A stretch of DNA of 64,000 nt from a bacterium. GTDB lineage: Bacteria > ARS69. The stretch spans positions 9,989 to 73,988 of the forward strand of contig JALGZR010000001.1 of assembly GCA_025774805.1 (NCBI GenBank). The letters are read 5' to 3'. Shown here piece after piece: positions 8,575-17,524 of this stretch (its first letter is position 1; each line of letters begins with the position of its first letter). A program made the translations under genes and the position numbers. Below the pieces are notes generated by a model. The model did not search any database, had not been told where the DNA came from, and saw only the letters and a list, made by a program, of their open reading frames with translations.

Positions 8575-10143
8575 GTGAGCGGAAGTGAAGGGCATCTCCA
8601 GGGGCCTCGCCCCGAGGAAAGACTCCGCGGTCCGTCCTCGGCCGGCCGGAGATCCGCGACCGAGGCCGACTGGCTTCTGGAGAGGCGCCGCTTCGGCCAG
8701 ATCGAACCCCTGAGCCCGTTCCGCTTCCACCGTGTGCCCCGGGTAATCATTTCCCGGACGCTCGTGGTGCCGGCCGCAGCGGCCGGCCTCGCGGTCGTCT
8801 CCGCCTGGCTCGCGCTCAATTACGACCTCCGGCCGGCCCTGGCGATCTTCGCGTCCATGCTCGGCGGGATCGTGGTCCTCGCCGAGCCGTACATCGGGGT
8901 CGTGGGCTACTACTTCATGGCGTTCATACGCCCTCAGGAGACGTTTTGGGGATTCAAGGAGGCGCGGTTCACCCTCCTCATCTCGGTCGCAACTCTGGTT
9001 GCCGCGGGATTGCAGTATGCGGTCCGTCCCGACTTCGGCTTCCTGATGCGCCGGCAGAATTTTTTCATTCTGCTGCTCTGGCTCTCGATCTTCCTGTCCA
9101 CGCTCTACGGCGACTTCGGAGGACCCGAGCCGAAGTGGATGGACTACTACAACAAGATGTTCATCATGTACTTCATGCTGATCGGACTGACGACGTCGGA
9201 GAAGAAGCTCTACTGGTTGGCATGGGTGCTGATCGTCTCGATCGGGTACCTGGGCTGGTGGGGGAACGAGAGGTATTTCCTCGACGGATGGAACATCGTG
9301 CACGGGCCGGGGATGCCGGGAGCCGCCTTCTACGACGAGAACGCCTTCAGCATGGTCATCGTCATGGGTGTCCCTTTCGTCTGGTACATGATGCGCACCA
9401 CGCGCAGCCGATTCATCCAGATCGGACTGATCGGGCTGATTCCGATCATGGCCCACACCGTCATGCTGACGTTCTCGCGGGGAGGGTTTCTCGGTCTGGC
9501 CGCGACCATGGCGATCATCGCCCTGCGCGAGCGAAACCGGAAGCTCGGCGGCGCCATCATCGCGTGTGGGCTCGTCTTCTTCGCGCTCCTCGCGGGGGAG
9601 GAGTACAAGAACCGCATCGGGAGCATCGAGAACTACGAGCGAGACCGGTCGGCGGAGGGCCGCCTCGAGTCATGGGAGGCCGGGATCAAAATGGCCGTGC
9701 ACAATCCGTTCTTCGGCGTCGGGTTGAATCGCTACCTGGAGGCGTTCCCCTACTACTCCGTCCACCAGCCGCGGGTGGCACACAACTCCTGGGTCCAAAT
9801 CGGGGCCGAGTGCGGTCTGGCCGCCGTGGCCAGCTACGGATTCCTCGTGCTCTTCACGATGACCGCGATCCGGAGAATACGAAAACGGATTCCCCTTCTC
9901 CCGGAGGAGAGCGCCCGTTACGCGGAGATGCTGGCCAACGCGTATCTGGTGTCGATGATCGGCTATCTCGTCTGCGGGTTCTTCCTCTCGATGGAGGATT
10001 TCGAGTTCTTCTATCTTCTCGTCGGAATGGTCCAGATCCTCGATCGGGTGACGGAGACTCGTGTCCGGGAGGCCTTGGTGAGAAGGGCGACCGCGCCGCC
10101 GGTCGAGCCGAGGAAATCCGAGCCGGAGATGGTGCCGGCGTGA
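8575..10143 (+). CDS. O-antigen ligase-like protein, XrtA-associated O-glycosylation ligase type
   Basis: A 522-residue polytopic inner-membrane protein. GTG at 8575 is preferred over TTG 8533 because CAGGAG lies seven bases upstream. After a polar 55-residue leader there are about 12 hydrophobic helices. The segment around residues 90-125 (GVVGYYFMAFIRPQETFWGF) resembles the DUF5935 N-terminal region of the exosortase-A-associated ligase family, and residues around 380-420 contain the Wzy/WaaL periplasmic loop with GVGLNRY and a conserved His in VAHNSWVQ. Family members transfer undecaprenyl-linked polysaccharide to an acceptor or polymerise repeat units. It heads a co-directional run of polysaccharide genes up to 15233. 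Confidence 0.85.
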   Translation: MSGSEGHLQGPRPEERLRGPSSAGRRSATEADWLLERRRFGQIEPLSPFRFHRVPRVIISRTLVVPAAAAGLAVVSAWLALNYDLRPALAIFASMLGGIVVLAEPYIGVVGYYFMAFIRPQETFWGFKEARFTLLISVATLVAAGLQYAVRPDFGFLMRRQNFFILLLWLSIFLSTLYGDFGGPEPKWMDYYNKMFIMYFMLIGLTTSEKKLYWLAWVLIVSIGYLGWWGNERYFLDGWNIVHGPGMPGAAFYDENAFSMVIVMGVPFVWYMMRTTRSRFIQIGLIGLIPIMAHTVMLTFSRGGFLGLAATMAIIALRERNRKLGGAIIACGLVFFALLAGEEYKNRIGSIENYERDRSAEGRLESWEAGIKMAVHNPFFGVGLNRYLEAFPYYSVHQPRVAHNSWVQIGAECGLAAVASYGFLVLFTMTAIRRIRKRIPLLPEESARYAEMLANAYLVSMIGYLVCGFFLSMEDFEFFYLLVGMVQILDRVTETRVREALVRRATAPPVEPRKSEPEMVPA

Positions 10144-10231
10144 ACCGGAGCCGACCGCGGCTCGGAGATGTCTTCCTCTCGTTCGGGGTTGCGGGGACCG
10201 ATCACCGGACGTTTCCGGCGGAAGGAAGAGC

Positions 10232-11404
10232 ATGATCCGAGGCCAGGCTTTCATCGTCTTCTCCGACGACTGGGGACGCCATCCCTCGAGCTGCCAGCAC
10301 CTGTTCCGGAGAATCGCTCCCGCCAACCGGGTGCTTTGGATCAACACCGTCGGGACACGGACGCCCACGCTCTCCCGCGCCGATCTCGGTCGGGCCGCGG
10401 GCAAGCTGCGGGAGTGGTTGAGCCGCGGCCAGGCCCCGGAGGGGAGGGCGGAGGACGATTCGCCGGTCGAGGTCCTGCGTCCGGTGATGACCCCCTTCGA
10501 TCGCTGGCGGCCGTTCCGTCGGCTCAACACGCGGATTCTCGTAGAGAAGATCCGAGGGGCCCTCGGCAATCGGGGGCTCTCGGATCCGCTCCTGGTGACG
10601 ACGATACCCAATGCCGCCGGTGTCGTGGGAAGGCTGGGAGAGGCTGCGACCATCTACTACTGCGTCGACGAGTTCTCCGAGTGGCCGGGGGCGGACCGGG
10701 CCGCGATGCTCGAGATGGAGGGAGAGCTGCTCGAGAACGTGGATCTCGTGATCACGTCGTCTTCCGCCCTCTTCGATGCGAAGTCGGAGAGGCATCCCCG
10801 GGTGCGTCTCCTCCGCCACGGAGTCGACTGGGAGAGCTTCCGCCAGGGCACGGGGCAGGTTCCCGACGTGCTGGCCCGGGCCCCCCGCCCCATCGCCGGA
10901 TTCACCGGCCTCGCGGATGCACGCCTGGACGTCGAGTTGCTCGCGGCACTCGCGGAAAGGCGCCCCGACGTCACTTTCGTGTTCGTCGGCCCGCGTCAGT
11001 TGCCGCCCGGACCGCTCGACGAACGCCCCAACCTCCGCTTCCTTCCGCCGGTCCCCTACCCCGACGTTCCGGCGGTGGTGCGCGCGTTCGACGTGGCGAT
11101 GCTCCCGTACCTCGAGTCGACCCTGACGAATCGCATCAACCCGCTGAAGCTGCGGGAGTATCTGGCCTCGGGCGGACCCGTCGTGGCGACCGGGATTCCC
11201 GAGGTCCGTCCGTATCGGCCGTGGGTCCGCGTCGCGCGCGGGATCGACGAATGGCTCTCCGCGCTCGCCGAGGCGCTGGCCGAAGGGGACTCGCGTCGCG
11301 CCGAACGGGCGGCCTCGGTGCGCGAGGAGGGGTGGGACCACAAAGCGGAGGAGTTTTCGGCGCTCTGCCGGGAAGCGCTCACGGAACGGAGCGCCGTGAG
11401 ATGA
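10232..11404 (+). CDS. GT4-like glycosyltransferase
   Basis: A 390-residue protein starting at ATG 10232 behind GGAAGGAAG. It has the two Rossmann-like halves of GT-B enzymes: an N-terminal acceptor half (to about residue 195) and a C-terminal donor half with AGFTGLADARLD, VTFVFVGP and the later NRINPLKLREYLASG segment, in which the acidic residue of the usual donor-binding ExxxxxE motif is only partly kept. The N-terminal YYCVDEFSEW is like that of group 1 enzymes active in exopolysaccharide clusters. It is cytoplasmic or membrane-peripheral. Its stop overlaps the next start (ATGA at 11401-11404), so the two are probably translated together. Confidence 0.85.
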   Translation: MIRGQAFIVFSDDWGRHPSSCQHLFRRIAPANRVLWINTVGTRTPTLSRADLGRAAGKLREWLSRGQAPEGRAEDDSPVEVLRPVMTPFDRWRPFRRLNTRILVEKIRGALGNRGLSDPLLVTTIPNAAGVVGRLGEAATIYYCVDEFSEWPGADRAAMLEMEGELLENVDLVITSSSALFDAKSERHPRVRLLRHGVDWESFRQGTGQVPDVLARAPRPIAGFTGLADARLDVELLAALAERRPDVTFVFVGPRQLPPGPLDERPNLRFLPPVPYPDVPAVVRAFDVAMLPYLESTLTNRINPLKLREYLASGGPVVATGIPEVRPYRPWVRVARGIDEWLSALAEALAEGDSRRAERAASVREEGWDHKAEEFSALCREALTERSAVR

Positions 11405-12612
11405 AGGTCCTGTCCATCGCGACGCTCTATCCGAACTCTCGTCAGCCCGTGCACGCCGTGTTCGTGGAGCAGCGAATTCGGGCGATGGCGAAGCGCTTCC
11501 CGGTGGTGGTGATTTGTCCGATCCCATGGTTTCCTCTCGCCGGCCGGCTGGCCCGCTACCGCCACCGCGCCACGATTCCCCGCCGTGAGACCCGCCACGG
11601 CATCCCGGTCCACTACCCCCGCTTTCTGTCGATCCCCCGCTTCCTCAAGCCGCTGGACGGGGCCTTCCTCTTTCTCACCTGCTGGTGGCTGGCGCGGCAA
11701 CTCCGGCGGACGTTTCCCTTCGATCGCCTCGACGCCCATCTCGCCTTCCCCGACGGCTGGGGGGCGATCCTCCTCGGGCGGCTGCTGAACGTGCCCGTGG
11801 CCGTGACGCTTCGGGGCCACGACATCAGCGATCTCCCCCGCTATCCGGTTCGCCGACGGCAGGTGGCCTGGACCGTGCGCCAGGCAGATGCCGTGTTCGC
11901 CGTCGCCGACGCCCTGCGCGAGAAGGCGATCGCTCTCGGCGCCGATCCGGAGCGCACGATCACCGTCGGCAACGGAGTCGACGCGGAGCGCTTCCGGCGG
12001 CGTGACCCCGGCAAGGCCCGCCGGCGCGTCGGCCTGCCGGAGGACGGGAAGGTGGTTCTCTCGGTCGGTCACATCGTCGAGCGGAAGGGATTCCACCACG
12101 TGATCCGGGCCTGGCCGCGGGTGCGCGAAGCACATCCGGGAGCGAGGCTCGTGATCGTCGGCGCCCCGGGCGAAGAGGGGAACTTCACGAACGGCATTCG
12201 CCGCGCGATGGCGGAGGCGGGCGTCGGGGAGGCCGTGCAGCTCACCGGCGCGGTGCCGCACGAAGAGCTGGGGACCTGGTACTCCGCAGCCGACGCCTTC
12301 TGCCTGGCCAGCGAGAAGGAGGGGCGTGCAAACGTCCTCCTCGAGGCGCTGGCCAGCGGGACTCCGGTCGTGGCCACCCGGGTCTGGGGCACCCCGGAGA
12401 TCGTCTCGAGCGACGACGTCGGAATCCTCGTCCCGGACGTGGCGCCCGCGACGCTCGCGGGGGCGATCGCCGAAGCCCTCTCGAGGGAGTGGGACCGGGA
12501 CGCGATCTCGGCGGAAGGCCGTCGATTCTCATGGGAAAGGACGGCCGAACTGGTGGAGGATTCCCTGCGGAGGATGATCCCCCCGCCGGGGAAGGGAGGC
12601 TCGAACGCGTGA
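11401..12612 (+). CDS. GT4 family glycosyltransferase
   Basis: A 403-residue GT-B enzyme. The N-terminal half carries LRGHDISDLPRYPV and the C-terminal half has VLSVGHIVERKGFHHVI and the donor-binding ASEKEGRANVLLEALASG with both glutamates (E..R..V..E pattern). Start ATG overlaps the stop of the previous gene by four bases and the stop overlaps the GTG of the next gene. Its place inside a tight polysaccharide operon implies a sugar transfer step in repeat-unit assembly; donor and linkage cannot be read from sequence. Confidence 0.92.
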   Translation: MKVLSIATLYPNSRQPVHAVFVEQRIRAMAKRFPVVVICPIPWFPLAGRLARYRHRATIPRRETRHGIPVHYPRFLSIPRFLKPLDGAFLFLTCWWLARQLRRTFPFDRLDAHLAFPDGWGAILLGRLLNVPVAVTLRGHDISDLPRYPVRRRQVAWTVRQADAVFAVADALREKAIALGADPERTITVGNGVDAERFRRRDPGKARRRVGLPEDGKVVLSVGHIVERKGFHHVIRAWPRVREAHPGARLVIVGAPGEEGNFTNGIRRAMAEAGVGEAVQLTGAVPHEELGTWYSAADAFCLASEKEGRANVLLEALASGTPVVATRVWGTPEIVSSDDVGILVPDVAPATLAGAIAEALSREWDRDAISAEGRRFSWERTAELVEDSLRRMIPPPGKGGSNA

Positions 12613-13247
12613 AGGAGCTGGCCAAGGCGATCCTGCGCGGCGCCACGCGATTGCTCGCGCTGCCCCCCTGGGCGATGTGGCGGCTGCTCGCCCTCTTCGT
12701 CGACGCGGACAAGGCGTTCCACGGCGCGAGTCAGGCCGTGTCGCTCTGGCCCGGATTCCTGGGCGAGTACGTGCGCCGGGAGTTCTACCGGCTCTCGCTC
12801 GACGAGTGCTCGGACGACTGCTGCATCTCCTTCGGGACGATCTTCTCGAAGCGAGGCGCCCGGATCGGGAGGCGGGTCTACATCGGAACGAATTGTACGC
12901 TGGGGCTCGTCACGATCGAGGACGACGTCCTGATCGCGTCCAACGTGGACGTGCTCTCGGGGTCGAGTCAGCACCGCTACGACGACCCGCGTCTCCCCAT
13001 CCGCGAGCAGGGAGGTTCCTTCACGCGGGTCACGGTCGGTGCCGACAGCTGGATCGGAAACCGCACCGTCGTCATGGCCGACGTGGGAGCCGGTTCGGTG
13101 ATCGGGGCGGGCAGCGTCGTCACGAAGGCGATTCCGCCACGTTCGCTCGCGGTCGGGGCGCCCGCCCGGCCCGTGGGCCGTCGAGACGCGGATCGGGTCG
13201 AAGCGGGTGCGGACGCCGGGGTCGACCCGGCGAGGAGAGAGGCTTGA
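12609..13247 (+). CDS. Left-handed beta-helix (hexapeptide) acyltransferase, WbbJ-like
   Basis: A 212-residue protein starting at GTG 12609, which overlaps the previous TGA. From about residue 70 it shows hexapeptide repeats with short hydrophobic residues every six positions (for example RIGRRVYIGTN, VTIEDDVLIASNV, VTVGADSWIGN, AGSVIGAGSVVTK) and ends with the usual AVGAPARPVG loop of the maltose/galactoside acetyltransferase group. Such enzymes O-acetylate sugars using acetyl-CoA as trimers. It is likely to decorate the polysaccharide made by its neighbours. The last 20 residues are an Asp/Ala-rich extension. Confidence 0.88.
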   Translation: MKELAKAILRGATRLLALPPWAMWRLLALFVDADKAFHGASQAVSLWPGFLGEYVRREFYRLSLDECSDDCCISFGTIFSKRGARIGRRVYIGTNCTLGLVTIEDDVLIASNVDVLSGSSQHRYDDPRLPIREQGGSFTRVTVGADSWIGNRTVVMADVGAGSVIGAGSVVTKAIPPRSLAVGAPARPVGRRDADRVEAGADAGVDPARREA

Positions 13248-14335
13248 GCGAGGTGAACGTGGCGCCGCCGGAGTCCGCGCAGACGGGGAAGACGGAGGCC
13301 GTCCGGGTCGAGGCGCTGACGCCCGCGACGGAAGCGGAGTGGGACGCGTTTGTTGCGTCGCGCCCGGGTGCCTCTCACTACCACCGGAGCGGGTGGGGTC
13401 GGGTCATCCACGAGGCCTTTCGCCAGCGCCCCCTCTACCGGATCGCCCGATCGAACGCGGGAATCGAGGGGGTATTGCCGCTCGTCGCCTTCGCGAACCC
13501 GGTCTTCGGCCGGTACCTCGTCTCGGTCCCCTTCTTGAACCGCGGCGGTCTCCTGACCGCGACCGACCGGGCGCGGGATGCGCTTCTCGAAGATGCGCGC
13601 GCCCTGGTCGCCGAGACGCGATCGACCTTTTGCGAGCTCCGTCACGTAGAGGGGGTCGATCCCGATCTCCCGGCTCGCGAAACGAAGGTCTCGATGTCGA
13701 TGGCGGTGGACTGCGAAGAGGAGGAGCTCTGGAAGGCGATCGGCGCCAAGGTACGGAACCTCGTGCGCAAGGCGGAGAAGGGGGGTCTCACCGTTCGCGA
13801 GGGCAATCCGGTCACCGAGCTCGACCGTTTCTACGACGTGTTCGCGCGCAACATGCGTGATCTCGGAACGCCGGTCTACGACCGCGCGTTCTTTCGTGAG
13901 ATCTTTCGTGAGTTCCCCGAGGACGCCCGTCTGACTCTGGTGGAGGCGGAGGGAAAGGTCGTGGCGGCGGCCGGGATCTGCGTGGCCGGGCCGGCACTGA
14001 CGGAGATCCACTGGGCGGCCTCCCGCCGGGAGTTTCTCCGCCAGTCGCCGAACATGCTCCTCTACTGGGAGGCCATCTCCCATGCCGCCCGACAGGGCGT
14101 GAAGGAGTTCTGCTTCGGCCGCTCGACGAAGGGCTCGGGACCCTACCGGTTCAAGAAGCAGTGGGGGGCGGTGGCGACGCGGCTTCGCTGGGAGTACCTG
14201 CTCCCGGAGGGCGGGAGTCTTCCCGGCCTGAATCCCGACAATCCGAAGTTCCGTCTGGCCGTGGGCCTCTGGAAGAAGCTGCCGCTCCCCCTGACCCGCC
14301 TGCTGGGACCCCCGATCGTCCGCCACCTGCCGTAA
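13244..14335 (+). CDS. FemAB/GNAT-like protein, XrtA-associated type
   Basis: A 363-residue protein beginning at TTG 13244, overlapping the previous stop (TTGA) with GAGGAGAG upstream. It has the double-GNAT layout of FemAB proteins: SHYHRSGWGRVI near residue 45, KVRNLVRKAEKGGLTVRE near 170, and the C-terminal GNAT with FCFGRSTKGSGPYRFKKQWG. The latter matches the TIGR03019 group that accompanies exosortase A loci (FemAB family, PEP-CTERM system associated). FemAB proteins use aminoacyl-tRNA or acyl donors; the reaction of this subgroup is unknown. Its presence here ties the cluster to XrtA-type polysaccharide systems. Confidence 0.82.
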   Translation: MSEVNVAPPESAQTGKTEAVRVEALTPATEAEWDAFVASRPGASHYHRSGWGRVIHEAFRQRPLYRIARSNAGIEGVLPLVAFANPVFGRYLVSVPFLNRGGLLTATDRARDALLEDARALVAETRSTFCELRHVEGVDPDLPARETKVSMSMAVDCEEEELWKAIGAKVRNLVRKAEKGGLTVREGNPVTELDRFYDVFARNMRDLGTPVYDRAFFREIFREFPEDARLTLVEAEGKVVAAAGICVAGPALTEIHWAASRREFLRQSPNMLLYWEAISHAARQGVKEFCFGRSTKGSGPYRFKKQWGAVATRLRWEYLLPEGGSLPGLNPDNPKFRLAVGLWKKLPLPLTRLLGPPIVRHLP

Positions 14336-14363
14336 AGTGAAGACAGCGGGAGCAGAGTGAGCG

Positions 14364-15233
14364 ATGAACCCTCTCGTGAGCGTCATCATCCCGGCGCACA
14401 ACGCCGCACCGTTCGTGGCGGCGACGCTGGACAGCGCACTAGCTCAAACGTTGGACGATCTGGAGATCATCGTCGTGGACGACGGATCCACGGACGGGAC
14501 CGCCGAGGTGCTGACCGGCTACCGGGACAGGATTCGGGTCCTGCATCAGGAGCCGTCGGGGCCGAGCAGCGCACGAAACCGGGGTGCGGAGGTCGCTCGC
14601 GGGGAGTGGCTCGCGTTTCTGGACGCCGACGACCTCTGGCGCGAGGAGAAGCTCGAGCGCCAGCTCGAGATCGCCGGTGAAGACATCGACCTGGTTCATA
14701 CGGGGACCGAGATCTTCGGCGACTCGTCCTCGCGCGATAGGTACCGCAGTGTGGTGACCGATAGAGGCTGTCTGTTCGAGTCTCTGCTGCGCAGGAATTT
14801 CGTGACGACCTCCAGCGTCATCCTCCGCACCGACCGGTTTCGTCAACTGGGAGGGTTTGAAGAAGACCTGCGCTATTGCGAGGACTGGGACCTCTGGCTG
14901 CGGTTCTCGGCCGGGGGTGGAGTCATGGTCGGTCTCACCGAGCCTCTCACGCTCTACCGCGTTCATCCGTGGCAGACCGAGAAGAACTACCGGCAAATGA
15001 AGGATGGCGCACTCCGGGTTCTCAAACGAGCTCTCGCCCACCCGCGCGCCCGCGACCTCGATCGAGCGGTCGCTCGACGGGCAATCGCCAAGGTCTGGGA
15101 AACGATGGCCTGGCGGGCGAAACCGGTTGCTCGATGGACGGCGCTCGGGTGGTATGCACGTTCCCTGTGGCACGATCCGACGCTGATGCACTGCTACCGC
15201 GAGCTGTTCAAGTGCGCACTGGGCGTGGACTGA
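14364..15233 (+). CDS. Family 2 glycosyltransferase
   Basis: A 289-residue GT-A enzyme. N-terminal VSVIIPAHNAAPFV and IIVVDDGSTDGT, then SSARNRGAEVARGEWLAFLDADD with the DxD metal site (near residue 90), and CEDWDLWLR near 175 as the catalytic ED motif. These are the classic features of family 2 inverting transferases. No C-terminal membrane helices are seen, so it is probably cytosolic. It is the last gene of the rightward run and converges on the next glycosyltransferase, leaving about 30 bases between the stops. Confidence 0.92.
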   Translation: MNPLVSVIIPAHNAAPFVAATLDSALAQTLDDLEIIVVDDGSTDGTAEVLTGYRDRIRVLHQEPSGPSSARNRGAEVARGEWLAFLDADDLWREEKLERQLEIAGEDIDLVHTGTEIFGDSSSRDRYRSVVTDRGCLFESLLRRNFVTTSSVILRTDRFRQLGGFEEDLRYCEDWDLWLRFSAGGGVMVGLTEPLTLYRVHPWQTEKNYRQMKDGALRVLKRALAHPRARDLDRAVARRAIAKVWETMAWRAKPVARWTALGWYARSLWHDPTLMHCYRELFKCALGVD

Positions 15234-15266
15234 CGCCCCGGCAGGCAGGGGACGCACTGCCCGGCC

Positions 15267-16445
15267 TCATGTCATTCCAACGACACTTTCGTAGAGGTCC
15301 AGATGCCTCTCGGCAGACCTTTCCCAGGTGAACTCAGCCGCTCGACACAGCCCACGGGCAACGGCCTCCGACCACTCCTGGGGAGAGGAGAGAAGCCGTG
15401 CGATTCCCGCGGCCGCTCCCGAACTGTCGTCCGGAGCAACGGCAACGGCGGCGGCCCCTCCGGCGATCTCGGTAAGCGAGGCGACGTTCGAGCTGACCAC
15501 CGGCGTTCCGCACGCCATGGCCTCTATGACGGGGAAACCGAATCCCTCCTCCCGGGACAGGAACAGGAGCGCTGCCGCCTCCTGCAGCTCGCGCACCAGC
15601 TGTTCATTGTCGATCCAACCCGTGACCGTCACCTCTTCCCCGAGTCCAAGCTCCACCAGGGCGGCTGACAATGGCGAGTTCTCTCGACCACGAAACCCGA
15701 CGATTCGCAGCGGGAAGCGACGTCTCAACTCCTCCGGAACGGCCGCCCAAGCGCGGAGGGCCCCTGCCGGGTTCTTCTGATAGCTGTCGCCACCGAACAT
15801 GAGGCAGTGACGGCGCGAGGGGAGCGTCCCCCCATCCGAGTCCGCCCTCGGCCGGAAGTGAGGCTCAAGCCCGTGGTGGATCGCCTCGACCCGGTCCGGC
15901 GGAATCCGGAGCACTTCTACCACGTCGCGTCGCGAGCTGTCCGAGACCGTGATGACGCGAGCCGCGCGGTGAAAACCCCGACGGTAGGTCCACCTGATAT
16001 ACGCGCGCCAACGCCAGAAGTAGGCCCGGGTCCTCAGGTCGGCCCCGGGCGGTGCGGTCTGCTCTCGTCGCATGTACCTCAGTTCCATCACGTCGTGCAC
16101 GGTCGTCACTACCGGTACCCCCGCCCTGAACGCAATTCGATTCGCCGGCATGTGGAGAACGTCGATGCCCAGTTTTCGGACTGCACGCGGCAGCCGGACC
16201 TGTTCCCACCAGACTTCCCCCTCGCTGTTCATGTTCACGAGCTCGACGTTCGGGGGGTCTGCGAGAGCCTCGATCCTCTCATCGTAAGCCGCCGGGGAGT
16301 CGTTGTGGAGGTACTCCCGATTGATGAAGAGGGTGAACCGGTGGTCGGGACGCAGAGCCGGCATGTGACGGCAAATCCCGAGGACATAGTGTGGCATACC
16401 GCGGAGCGGACGGAGGACCATCCGGGCGTCGATGCCGATTCTCAC
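15267..16445 (-). CDS. GT4 family glycosyltransferase
   Basis: A 392-residue GT-B enzyme read leftward. The start is GTG at 16445, overlapping the TGA of the upstream pyruvyl transferase (GTGA); the protein then begins with the expected first strand MRIGIDARMVLRPLRGMPHY. It has VTTVHDVMELRY, VITVSDSSRRDVVEVL, HHGLEPHF and the donor-site FLSREEGFGFPVIEAMACG with both glutamates. It closely resembles mannosyl- or rhamnosyl-transferases of the WbaZ/MtfB type, but the sugar is not determinable. It forms a coupled trio with the pyruvyl transferase and the flippase. Confidence 0.92.
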   Translation of the reverse strand: MRIGIDARMVLRPLRGMPHYVLGICRHMPALRPDHRFTLFINREYLHNDSPAAYDERIEALADPPNVELVNMNSEGEVWWEQVRLPRAVRKLGIDVLHMPANRIAFRAGVPVVTTVHDVMELRYMRREQTAPPGADLRTRAYFWRWRAYIRWTYRRGFHRAARVITVSDSSRRDVVEVLRIPPDRVEAIHHGLEPHFRPRADSDGGTLPSRRHCLMFGGDSYQKNPAGALRAWAAVPEELRRRFPLRIVGFRGRENSPLSAALVELGLGEEVTVTGWIDNEQLVRELQEAAALLFLSREEGFGFPVIEAMACGTPVVSSNVASLTEIAGGAAAVAVAPDDSSGAAAGIARLLSSPQEWSEAVARGLCRAAEFTWERSAERHLDLYESVVGMT

Positions 16446-17524
16446 GACGCGGCCTGCCACGCTTTCGTCATGATCTGCCTCCGGATCCATTCACCCCGCT
16501 CGGTGTTCCGTCGCACCTCCCGTTCGAGATAGTCACGGTTATCCGACGTGGACGCGTTCAGCGTTGCGCGAATCACATCGCGGAGCGCCTCGCGCCTGTG
16601 TAATGCTTCGATCTCCACGGCCTTGATCGCCGGGCAATGCGTATGTAGGAAGGCCTCGATCTTCTCGTCACAGCGAAGGGGAACGAAGGGAATCCCCGTC
16701 GCATAGCTGATGATGCAACCGTGCAGCCGGCTGGAAAGAACTACGCGCGCTGTCCGGTACCGTTTCAAGACCGCCTCCACGTCGGCGCTCATGTTGTCCT
16801 CTTCAACGTAGGACAGCTCGAGTTCTCGGGCGATCGCGCGGGCGCTCTCGCGTGCTCTATCGAGATCACCGTGGGCCATACGAAGGTCCGAGGGGTGCAC
16901 GACATGCAGCAGGACGTTTCCCGATCTCGACTCCTCTCGCCAGTGACCGGGGAACAGCGCGCTCGTGGCCGGGCACAGGCCCACGGGAACCTCCTCTCGT
17001 ACCCCGCACTTCGCGATGGTCTCGCGGGTCATCGTGTCCCGGACGTAGATAAAGGCAGCTCGACGAACAATGGTCTCCAGAAGGCCGGCGTCTGTGATGC
17101 TCCGTTGATCCCCGAGCCGGTTCGCCCCGACCCCGACGATTGCATAAGGGAGTCCACTCGCGAGAATGACCTGCCAAAACTCGCCAAAGCACTCCTGGAA
17201 CAGCCCCCCACCTCCGATGACAAGGACCCGGTACCTGGCGCGGAAGCGCGACCCGACCAGGGCTTTCGAGAGCTCCCGGTTGCCGGGCTGACCGGCGAGA
17301 AGCTCCAGTCCCGGCAGCCCGACGATGGATCGCACGCCGAGATGCGAGAGGTAGTCACCCGCGTTCCCGCGCCCCGCGTAGAGGTAGACCACGTTGGATC
17401 GACCAAGCAGGCGCCGGTTCCGGAGCTTCCGCGCGATGAACAGCGGCAAGGACCCGTGGAGGTCCAAGGCGGGAACTACATGCTCCCGATATCGCCAGCC
17501 GAGTGCACCCCGCAGGTCAGGCAT
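16442..17524 (-). CDS. Polysaccharide pyruvyl transferase family protein
   Basis: A 360-residue protein; ATG 17524 overlaps the flippase stop by eight bases. It shows the family features: NVVYLYAGRGNAGDYLSHLGV near the N-terminus, VLVIGGGGLFQECFGEFW near residue 105, YVRDTMTRETIAKCG near 165 and the C-terminal VVLSSRLHGCIISYATGIPFV near 275 (conserved Arg-Leu-His). Family members transfer pyruvate from phosphoenolpyruvate to sugar hydroxyls, giving a negatively charged ketal. Together with sulfotransferases in the window this points to an acidic polysaccharide. Confidence 0.88.
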   Translation of the reverse strand: MPDLRGALGWRYREHVVPALDLHGSLPLFIARKLRNRRLLGRSNVVYLYAGRGNAGDYLSHLGVRSIVGLPGLELLAGQPGNRELSKALVGSRFRARYRVLVIGGGGLFQECFGEFWQVILASGLPYAIVGVGANRLGDQRSITDAGLLETIVRRAAFIYVRDTMTRETIAKCGVREEVPVGLCPATSALFPGHWREESRSGNVLLHVVHPSDLRMAHGDLDRARESARAIARELELSYVEEDNMSADVEAVLKRYRTARVVLSSRLHGCIISYATGIPFVPLRCDEKIEAFLHTHCPAIKAVEIEALHRREALRDVIRATLNASTSDNRDYLEREVRRNTERGEWIRRQIMTKAWQAAS